A stretch of DNA of 15,151 nt from Minisyncoccota bacterium (lineage in GTDB: Bacteria > Patescibacteriota > Minisyncoccia > Minisyncoccales > PEYH01), in the NCBI GenBank assembly GCA_028713795.1, contig JAQTNP010000018.1, forward strand, positions 1 to 15,151. Reading direction: 5' to 3'. Shown piece by piece: positions 1 to 4,953 of this stretch; the first letter of the stretch is position 1; each line of letters opens with the position of its first letter. Under the pieces are notes generated by a model. That model saw nothing but the letters and a program-made list of their open reading frames with translations. It made no database searches and had not been told where the DNA came from. A program made the translations under genes and the position numbers.

Positions 1-246
1 CTTTATTATCACTCCTTTTTCCCCTAAGTCTTTGTATGAAAAGCTAGCTATCCCTGCCTGATTTACCTTTGCGGAAATTTCTTCAATGCTTGGCCTATCA
101 GCCGCATATTCAAATCTTAATATGCTTCCGCCAGTAAAATCTACTCCCAGATTAAGGCCGAAATATAGCAAAAAGAATATGCAGGCAATAGTAATTATTG
201 CTGCTATTATGAAATATATTTTTGAGTGTTTTATAAATTCAATCAT
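1..246 (-). CDS. secF: SecF, protein translocase subunit (5' part only)
   Basis: This is the first 82 codons of secF; the rest lies beyond the left edge. SecF pairs with SecD in the inner membrane and uses proton motive force to help pull exported proteins through SecYEG. The translation shows one N-terminal membrane segment (about residues 9-30), then the family signature LGVDFTGGS at about 34-42, followed by the start of the periplasmic P4 domain. The ATG at 246 follows the secD stop codon (248-250) by one base. A GGAGA sits four bases before the ATG, overlapping the end of secD, and is one of the few good Shine-Dalgarno sites in the window. Translation is therefore probably coupled to secD. 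Identity is firm from the signature and the secD-secF order. Confidence 0.95.
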   Translation of the reverse strand, partial: MIEFIKHSKIYFIIAAIITIACIFFLLYFGLNLGVDFTGGSILRFEYAADRPSIEEISAKVNQAGIASFSYKDLGEKGVIIK

Positions 247-247
247 A

Positions 248-1585
248 TTATCTCCAAATTCTTTTAATTTTCCCAAATCTTGTTTGAGTCATGGCAAGCA
301 TTAATATCCTTGTGATGATAATGGCTGAAAACATACTAATGACAACCCCGATCATCAAAGTGGTGGCAAAGCCTTTTACAAAACTTGTTCCAAAGTTAAA
401 CAGAATCAAAGCAACCAATAGTGTTGTTAAATTACCATCTCTGATAGAGGGCCAAGCCCTTGAAAAACCGCTCTTTATTGCCGAACCTATCTCTTTATCC
501 TCTCTTAATTCTTCTTTTACCCTTGAAAAGATCAGAATATTAGCGTCTACTGCCATTCCTATTGAAAGAACGAATCCGCCTATTCCAGCCAAAGTCATAG
601 TTACTGGAATTATCTTAAATATTGAAAGTATCAGAACACCATAGAATAAAAGAGCCAAAGAGGCCAAAAATCCAGATGCCCTGTAATATATAATCATGAA
701 AATGATGATAGCAATTAATCCTATCGCCCCAGCTATCATGCTGGCCTTGACTGATTCTATCCCCAGGGTTGCCCCAACTGATTTCTGGGAAATCAGGGTT
801 ATCGGAACAGGCAAAGCACCAGAATTAAGATTGGTAGCCAGTTCTTTAGCTTCTTTGTCTGTGAATTTACCGGTTATCTGAGCGCTTCCTCCAACAATGA
901 CATCCTGAACTATAGGAGCGGAAATTAACTCATCGTCAATAAATATAGCCAATGGTTTTTGAAGATTATTTTTGGTAAGCTCTTCAAATAATTTTGAACC
1001 TTCATCGTTAAATTCCAGAGAAACCACTGGTTCTGATGTTTGAGGGTTGAAATTTAATTGAGCCTTTTTTAAATATCTTCCAGTTAAATCAGTAGGCGTG
1101 AAAGGATCTTGCATCTTATCATAATCCTGTTCTTCTAAAGCCTTTTGATTAATTTCTAGTATTTCTTCATAGTTTTCTTTTGGCTCCATAAAAACAAGAT
1201 ATGGAGTTCTCCCTATCTCTTTTACCGCCTCATTGGGATCTTTGATTCCTGCTAATTGCACGCTTACCCTATTGTCCCCCATTATTTTAATCTCGGGCTC
1301 TCTAACTCCAAAAATATCAATTCTTTTTTCTATCACTGCCCTCAAGCCATCCATTGCCGCCCCAATATCTTCTGTTTTTATCCCTGTCAGATCGGCCTGG
1401 TATAAAAGCTCGGCTCCGCCCTGGAGATCTAGCCCTAATCTGAATTCTTTTTCAGGAAATCCTAAAAAATTAGGATTGATAGATTTTATTAGATTATTGA
1501 AGTATTTTGGATAAATAAAAATCGCCAGAGCGATGATAACTACTATTACTAGCAACGACAATAATTTGTATATTCTTGTATGCAT
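248..1585 (-). CDS. secD: SecD, protein translocase subunit
   Basis: SecD (445 aa) is the partner of SecF in the Sec accessory complex, an RND-superfamily membrane protein that completes export of preproteins. There is an N-terminal membrane helix at about 8-26, then the signature LGLDLQGG at 50-57. The periplasmic P1 region follows, with the typical stretch FIDDELISAPIV, and then a C-terminal cluster of about five hydrophobic helices from about residue 275. Conserved GMAVDANILIFSR lies in the fourth-helix region. It is shorter than E. coli SecD (615 aa), as usual outside Proteobacteria. It is followed by secF with a one-base gap. Its promoter sits in the last codons of the upstream Nudix gene, so it can be transcribed independently of that operon. 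No defects seen. Confidence 0.96.
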   Translation of the reverse strand: MHTRIYKLLSLLVIVVIIALAIFIYPKYFNNLIKSINPNFLGFPEKEFRLGLDLQGGAELLYQADLTGIKTEDIGAAMDGLRAVIEKRIDIFGVREPEIKIMGDNRVSVQLAGIKDPNEAVKEIGRTPYLVFMEPKENYEEILEINQKALEEQDYDKMQDPFTPTDLTGRYLKKAQLNFNPQTSEPVVSLEFNDEGSKLFEELTKNNLQKPLAIFIDDELISAPIVQDVIVGGSAQITGKFTDKEAKELATNLNSGALPVPITLISQKSVGATLGIESVKASMIAGAIGLIAIIIFMIIYYRASGFLASLALLFYGVLILSIFKIIPVTMTLAGIGGFVLSIGMAVDANILIFSRVKEELREDKEIGSAIKSGFSRAWPSIRDGNLTTLLVALILFNFGTSFVKGFATTLMIGVVISMFSAIIITRILMLAMTQTRFGKIKRIWR

Positions 1586-1592
1586 TTGATTG

Positions 1593-1621
1593 AGTATAGT
1601 GATAAATGTGCTTTAAGTCAA
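1593..1621 (-). promoter_or_regulatory. Promoter of secDF, near-leaderless
   Basis: TTGACT (1621-1616) and TATACT (1598-1593) are separated by exactly 17 bases, a near-consensus sigma-70 promoter. The predicted start site is position 1586, one base before the secD ATG. The -35 element is made of the last two sense codons of the Nudix gene. Confidence 0.75.
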
Positions 1622-2008
1622 TCTTTTAATAAATCTTTGCAATTTAGGCGATGAATCTAAAAGAAGAAATTCTTCTCTATTCAACCATTTAAATTGATCA
1701 TGCTCATAGCTCAAAACTACATCCTTACTATCACATTTTGCAGTATATGCAATAGTAATCCAAAAATTCTGGTCTAGAGTTATGTGTGCCTCAACATCAA
1801 ACGGAGATATATCATAGATATCTAATCCTGCTTCTTCTTTTGTTTCTCTTATTATCCCTTGCGTTGGATCTTCTCCAAAATCCAAATCGCCTCCTGGCAA
1901 ATCCCAGGAAAATGGTTTATGGGGATGAGTTTTTGATCTTCTCAAAGAAAGTATCTTATTCTCTTTATTAATAATGATAACTTTTTGGGAAACACCTATG
2001 TTTTTCAT
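1613..2008 (-). CDS. Nudix hydrolase (first of two)
   Basis: A 131-aa Nudix-fold pyrophosphohydrolase, which cleaves nucleoside diphosphates linked to another group using Mg2+. A complete Nudix box GX5EX7REUXEEXGU is visible, starting at GGDLDFGE (about residues 39-46) and ending RETKEEAGL, with all metal-binding glutamates present. The substrate cannot be read from sequence; MutT-like oxidised nucleotides, NADH or sugar nucleotides are all possible. The ATG overlaps the stop of the second Nudix gene as ATGA, so it is the last gene of the 3681-1613 operon. Its terminal Leu-Thr codons double as the -35 box of secD. The Nudix call is firm; any specific enzyme name would be a guess. Confidence 0.9.
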   Translation of the reverse strand: MKNIGVSQKVIIINKENKILSLRRSKTHPHKPFSWDLPGGDLDFGEDPTQGIIRETKEEAGLDIYDISPFDVEAHITLDQNFWITIAYTAKCDSKDVVLSYEHDQFKWLNREEFLLLDSSPKLQRFIKRLT

Positions 2009-2463
2009 AATCCAGTTACTCTTTCCAGAACCTTATCAAACCCTGGTAATAATTTCAACTTCTTGGCTTCCTTAATTGTAAGCCATCTATATGATTGGGC
2101 TTCCCAATCAAGTTTTATTTTATCTGTTTTAATTTTTACCAATACTGGATGAACAATCCAGGTTTTCTGATATTTTATTTCTTCTTGATCAAAAATTTCT
2201 CCTAGAATGATCCTATCGATTTTATTTTTGGATAATCCCAATTCTTCTTTTATTTCATCGATAACTTTTTCTTTTAAGCTTCTTTTATCATCCAAAAATC
2301 CGGAAATTCCATTCCAATAATTGGGGTAGAAATTTAATTCTTTGTTTCTTTGAACTATTAGGATTTTATTTTTGTGCTGCAAAACGCAATTAATTACTGG
2401 CGCCCAACGGGCATCAGTAAAATCTATCTGCCCCTTTTTAGGTTTAAACGTTGGTTTTTTCAT
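2005..2463 (-). CDS. Nudix hydrolase (second), degenerate box
   Basis: A 152-aa Nudix-family protein. The box begins GFLDDKRSLKEK at about residue 55 and ends DEIKEELGL. Relative to GX5EX7REUXEEXGU, the first Glu is Arg and the Arg of RE is Asp, while the metal-binding glutamates of the E..EE core are kept, so activity is likely. The N-terminal region (ARWAPVINCVLQHKNKILIVQR) is the usual first Nudix strands and may favour NTP- or ADP-ribose-type substrates, but this is not decidable. It overlaps the UDG-like gene upstream by 20 bases and the next Nudix gene by 4 (ATGA), indicating translational coupling. The start is the only ATG that keeps the whole N-terminal domain. Confidence 0.87.
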   Translation of the reverse strand: MKKPTFKPKKGQIDFTDARWAPVINCVLQHKNKILIVQRNKELNFYPNYWNGISGFLDDKRSLKEKVIDEIKEELGLSKNKIDRIILGEIFDQEEIKYQKTWIVHPVLVKIKTDKIKLDWEAQSYRWLTIKEAKKLKLLPGFDKVLERVTGL

Positions 2464-3109
2464 ATTTTCTCATCATCTCTGCTGCTTTTTTAGGATTCCC
2501 TCGACCAATTGGAAAATAGCAGGGAATGGTTGGTATTTCAAGCCCAGACATCTTTTCTGTTTGCGTTTTTGATTTATTTTTACAATCGGCTAGTTTAATA
2601 TTTTCTCCTGTGAGCGTTTTAAATGCAAAAGTTCCGAATGCTATTATCTTTTTAGGACTAACAATCTTAATTTCTTCTTTTAATATCTTTAACTGGTCCC
2701 TAACTACTTCTTTTTTCGGATATGCTCCGTGAGCATAACAACATTTTACAATATTTGTTAGAAATAATTTATTATTAATTAATGCTTTCTGAATTTTTAC
2801 CGTATCTTCATTCTTCCATTTACTTCTGGGCGGTAATGAATTTGCTATTTTTTTATCTATCAGCCCCCCATCAGCTAAAACCTTCCAGAATTGCCTAACG
2901 CCAATAAATGGAAATCTCACGCCAACATATTTTGGATCAGAGCTTAAATTCCTATAAGTCGGATTGATTAGAATAAGCATTAAACGCGGATTTAATGCTC
3001 CAAATCCATATATGTGCTGTAATGGATTTTTATCTTTTTTGCAGAATTTACATTTATCTACAGATAAATACAGCTTTTTTAATTCTTTTGGTTTAAATGC
3101 CTTACTCAT
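2444..3109 (-). CDS. Uracil-DNA glycosylase superfamily protein, divergent
   Basis: A 221-aa protein with the layout of the UDG superfamily, nearest to Fe-S families 4/5. An N-terminal CKFC pair (C20, C23) is followed by LMLILINP (45-50 region) where family 4 has the GEAPG motif, then FLTNIVKCCYAHGAYP (116-131), matching the family 4 TNVVKCRPP segment, then KKIIAFGTFAFKTLTGE. The final HPS-type loop is replaced by IPCYFPIGRG. The fourth cluster Cys expected about 15 residues after C123 is not seen. Uracil removal is therefore inference; it may act on another base or be non-catalytic. An ATG at 3130 is possible, but the ATG at 3109 overlaps the upstream stop by 8 bases (ATGAGTAA), fits the family start and is preferred. 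Confidence 0.78.
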   Translation of the reverse strand: MSKAFKPKELKKLYLSVDKCKFCKKDKNPLQHIYGFGALNPRLMLILINPTYRNLSSDPKYVGVRFPFIGVRQFWKVLADGGLIDKKIANSLPPRSKWKNEDTVKIQKALINNKLFLTNIVKCCYAHGAYPKKEVVRDQLKILKEEIKIVSPKKIIAFGTFAFKTLTGENIKLADCKNKSKTQTEKMSGLEIPTIPCYFPIGRGNPKKAAEMMRKYEKTNV

Positions 3110-3506
3110 GGATAATAGATAAATCGCCATTAAGTATAATCGGATTCATTGCTCCTATTTCCGCCTTATAATTCATCTCTGGAACAGAATTCAAAAGATA
3201 TATCTTTTTATTTAAAATATGGGCAAAGCCCATTTCTATTAGAGTACTGCCTCCGATATAATTTTCAATATTATTCTTAGAAATATTTACTATTAATACA
3301 GCGTCAGATTTGTTTATCTCATTCCAGTAGTTTCTGAATAGGTCGCCTGCCTGTTTTTCCCATCTTCCCTCGGTTTCTTTTTCTCCAGATATATATTTTT
3401 CAATATCTTTTGGAAGGACAACGACATGTTTAAAACTTTCAAGCTTTGTTTTTATTTCCATCATTTCCTTACTGAATAGCATACTTCCGCAAAGCGCTAT
3501 TTTCAT
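3102..3506 (-). CDS. Nucleoside 2-deoxyribosyltransferase-like protein
   Basis: A 134-aa Rossmann-like protein resembling the nucleoside 2-deoxyribosyltransferase/DNPH1 group, which cleaves or swaps the glycosidic bond of deoxynucleosides or deoxynucleotides. Visible features are the N-terminal strand-loop MKIALCGSM, the mid-protein segment NKSDAVLIVNI, and the GGSTLIEMGFAH motif (about 85-96), whose Glu is the usual nucleophile position. KKIYLLNSVPE follows. Members with this architecture in small genomes are often annotated only as hypothetical. It lies 10 bases after the repeat-peptide gene and overlaps the UDG-like gene by 8 bases, so it is second in the operon. No Shine-Dalgarno sequence is seen before the ATG. 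The fold call is good; the exact substrate is unknown. Confidence 0.75.
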   Translation of the reverse strand: MKIALCGSMLFSKEMMEIKTKLESFKHVVVLPKDIEKYISGEKETEGRWEKQAGDLFRNYWNEINKSDAVLIVNISKNNIENYIGGSTLIEMGFAHILNKKIYLLNSVPEMNYKAEIGAMNPIILNGDLSIIHE

Positions 3507-3516
3507 ATAAGTAAAT

Positions 3517-3681
3517 TTATTTTTCTCTTTCTTCTTTCCTCGGCAGGAATCTTAAGAAATGAAGGAAATGCAAGAAATGGAGGAAATTAAAATAACTCCA
3601 TTTATTATATTTTCCCAAAAATCCCAAGAAGCCAAGAAATCCGAGAAAACCTAGATAACCTAACCAATTATTTTTTTTCAT
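3517..3681 (-). CDS. 54-aa Phe-Leu-Gly / Phe-Leu-His repeat peptide
   Basis: I do not recognise a named family. The frame runs from ATG (3681-3679) to TAA (3519-3517). The N-terminus MKKNNW is followed by WLGYLGFLGFLGFLGFLG (6-23), a polar linker KYNKWSYFN (24-32), then FLHFLHFLHFLRFL (33-46) and a charged tail PRKEEREK. Both halves are strict triplet repeats of aromatic-Leu-Gly/His, hydrophobic enough to insert in or lie on a membrane. Different synonymous codons are used within the repeats (CTC, CTT, TTG; GGA, GGC), suggesting selection on the peptide rather than recent DNA slippage. The stop is 10 bases before the deoxyribosyltransferase-like gene on the same strand. From memory, short proteins beginning WLGFLGFLGF occur in other bacteria; this needs a search. 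Confidence 0.68.
   Translation of the reverse strand: MKKNNWLGYLGFLGFLGFLGFLGKYNKWSYFNFLHFLHFLHFLRFLPRKEEREK
3544..3585 (-). repeat. 9-bp codon repeat encoding FLH/FLR
   Basis: Imperfect 9-bp units encode FLH three times, then FLR and FL (residues 33-46 of the small peptide). On the plus strand they appear as GAAATG-type units. Confidence 0.65.
3613..3648 (-). repeat. 9-bp codon repeat encoding FLG x4
   Basis: Four imperfect 9-bp units encode residues 12-23 of the small peptide. The units differ at third positions but keep the Phe-Leu-Gly reading. Confidence 0.7.
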
Positions 3682-3689
3682 ATTTTTAA

Positions 3690-3705
3690 ACTATATTCAA
3701 TTATA
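3690..3705 (-). promoter_or_regulatory. Possible promoter of the repeat-peptide operon
   Basis: A perfect TATAAT (3705-3700) and an overlapping TATAGT (3695-3690) lie just before the ATG at 3681. TATAGT would start transcription two bases before the ATG; TATAAT would leave a 12-base leader. Neither has a convincing -35 box, so this is tentative. The 79-base gap to the upstream toxin gene holds no clear terminator. Confidence 0.35.
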
Positions 3706-3760
3706 TTTCATTGTATGTAAGAACCTACCTTGGTTTTCAATAAAAAATATATTACAAAAT

Positions 3761-4423
3761 TTATTTTATAATCTTTTTTAAAATTTCTTTAGCTTCTTCA
3801 GTAAAAAAATCTTGCCAATCATGATCTTTAATTTTTATCAGCATTTTAGGAAAATCTTTTAATTCTTTTACTTTCATATATTGAGTGCCTAGCAGAATTG
3901 GGTCAATATAATGCCCGAACTTTATCTGTGCTTTTTTAATAAGATCATCAAGAGATAAATCCTTATCATTTTTCAGAATAAAATACAAATCAATGAAATC
4001 GCGAGATCTGGGGTTTTGATAAATTGTAAAAACTTTATTTACCGCTATATCTAAAAGACTATCAATTTGCAGATAGTCTATCTTCTTTTTTTTATCAATT
4101 CTCTCAAAAGGAAAATAAGTAAACTCCATTTTAATTTTATCTCCATCTGTCAAATCAAGGAAAAATAAGTTTCTATTGAAGCTTTGCTGAAATTCTACCT
4201 TTTTTATTTTGGCTTCTTCTTTTATCTTCTTAAAAAAAACAGATATTCCTTGTGGATCAAATTCTTCTTCTGAAAAAAAATCTAAATCTTCTGATAATCT
4301 ATGCCAAAAATAGAATTCGGCTAGAGCCGTACCTCCAGTTAAATAAAAACTATTGCAAATAAGCTTATTTTTGCTTATTATGCTAAGAATATTTTTTTGG
4401 TTTTTAGTTAAAACACTTTTCAT
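3761..4423 (-). CDS. AbiEii/AbiGii-family nucleotidyltransferase toxin
   Basis: A 220-aa protein of the AbiEii (PF08843-type) nucleotidyltransferases, the toxin half of type IV-like toxin-antitoxin and abortive-infection systems; studied members transfer nucleotides to RNA targets such as tRNA. The polymerase-beta-like active site is clear: TGGTAL at 29-34, then HRLSEDLDFF at 41-50 with the paired aspartates D46 and D48. A third acidic strand (KMEF, E100) follows, then the downstream family motif with K130 and SRDFIDLY (140-147). Length is at the short end for the family. The ATG overlaps the stop of the small upstream gene by one base (TAATG), a classic coupled antitoxin-toxin arrangement. 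The family is firm; actual toxicity is inferred. Confidence 0.88.
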   Translation of the reverse strand: MKSVLTKNQKNILSIISKNKLICNSFYLTGGTALAEFYFWHRLSEDLDFFSEEEFDPQGISVFFKKIKEEAKIKKVEFQQSFNRNLFFLDLTDGDKIKMEFTYFPFERIDKKKKIDYLQIDSLLDIAVNKVFTIYQNPRSRDFIDLYFILKNDKDLSLDDLIKKAQIKFGHYIDPILLGTQYMKVKELKDFPKMLIKIKDHDWQDFFTEEAKEILKKIIK

Positions 4424-4614
4424 TATTTAATAAGTAAAGACAAAAAGTTCCTTTTAGCTGGATCTATGTTTATAATTTTCCAATATTTTTTTAGATCGCT
4501 TTCTTTGATTTTCTCTCCGCTCAAACCAAAATTGATCATTTGTTCCAACTTCCAGATTACAAATTGTTCTTTGCTTTTTTTAAGTTTTTTTGTGTCTGTA
4601 GACCAATTTTTCAT
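4423..4614 (-). CDS. 63-aa partner of the AbiEii-like gene, putative antitoxin
   Basis: No named family recognised. The ORF could start at 4650, but the ATG at 4614 is preferred: an extended -10 promoter (TGCTATAAT) places the predicted transcription start exactly on that A, and the extra 12 upstream residues overlap the promoter. The product is a charged, mostly helical 63-aa protein beginning MKNWSTDTKKL, with EQFVIWKLEQMINFGL in the middle and KKYWKIINIDPAKRNFL near the end. It is much smaller than the usual AbiEi antitoxin (about 200 aa, winged helix plus C-terminal domain) and shows none of its motifs. The one-base overlap with the toxin gene and its upstream position suggest it is the antitoxin or regulatory partner; that role is inference from context. 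Confidence 0.75.
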   Translation of the reverse strand: MKNWSTDTKKLKKSKEQFVIWKLEQMINFGLSGEKIKESDLKKYWKIINIDPAKRNFLSLLIK

Positions 4615-4620
4615 GCTATT

Positions 4621-4629
4621 ATTATAGCA
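4621..4629 (-). promoter_or_regulatory. Extended -10 promoter of the AbiE-like pair
   Basis: TGC followed by a perfect TATAAT. The -35 region (TGGCAA at 17-base spacing) is poor, as is common for extended -10 promoters. The predicted start is position 4614, the A of the ATG, so the mRNA would be leaderless. Confidence 0.65.
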
Positions 4630-4644
4630 TATTTGGGCTATTTT

Positions 4645-4660
4645 TGCCACAACATTTTTT
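4645..4660 (-). repeat. 16-bp direct repeat, copy 2 (displaced secA-tail copy)
   Basis: AAAAAATGTTGTGGCA on the minus strand, identical to the last codons of secA at 4974-4959. It lies beyond the ASCH gene, in non-coding DNA. The adjoining bases 4661-4684 keep partial similarity to secA (TGCGG and GAAG blocks in register). Confidence 0.6.
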
Positions 4661-4685
4661 TAATCTTCAATGGTATCCCGCAGGA

Positions 4686-4952
4686 TTATTCCAATGAAAT
4701 AATCTGAATTCCTTTTTCCTTGATCTGTTCTTCTGGCCAGAATAATTTATCCATTTTGAATTTTCCAACATAGGTTACTTTTTTCTCAACTTTTCGTTCT
4801 GTATATTCTTTCGTTTCGGGATTCCATTCTTCGAGTACGAGCATATCGCCTTCTTTGACTTCAAAATCATTGAGGCGAAGCTCGTACTTTTTCTTTCCAG
4901 AAATTACTGCATCGAAATATTCTGGCCAGATTTTTTTCTTGATTATTGCCAT
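4686..4952 (-). CDS. ASCH/DUF3850 domain protein
   Basis: An 88-aa single-domain PUA-like protein. The N-terminal motif KKIWPEYFDAVISGKKKYELR (residues 6-26), then LNDFEVKEGDMLVLEEWNP and a TYVGKFK strand, match the DUF3850 branch of the ASCH superfamily. ASCH proteins bind RNA or modified nucleosides; E. coli YqfB of this superfamily hydrolyses N4-acetylcytidine, and K20-K22 and E24 lie where its catalytic lysine region is. The frame is open further upstream, but that part lies in the secA tail, so the ATG at 4952, one base after the secA stop, is chosen. DUF3850 proteins are frequent in phages. With the flanking 16-bp repeat, this suggests a gene inserted behind secA. The function in this organism is unknown. 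Confidence 0.8.
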   Translation of the reverse strand: MAIIKKKIWPEYFDAVISGKKKYELRLNDFEVKEGDMLVLEEWNPETKEYTERKVEKKVTYVGKFKMDKLFWPEEQIKEKGIQIISLE

Positions 4953-4953
4953 A

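Noticed and set aside
2005..2008. UGA recoded as glycine (Gracilibacteria/SR1 code)
   Set aside because: TGA ends the second Nudix gene inside a normal ATGA overlap. Conserved glycines throughout the window use GGN codons.
3544..3648. CRISPR-like or regulatory DNA repeat
   Set aside because: The 9-bp units are contiguous, imperfect and in frame within an ORF; there are no spacers.
3721..3760. Terminator after the AbiEii-like gene (AACC/GGTT)
   Set aside because: The stem is only 4 bp with no following T run.
4423..4650. The longer 75-aa start for the toxin partner
   Set aside because: The extra codons overlap the extended -10 promoter, whose predicted start lies exactly at the internal ATG 4614.
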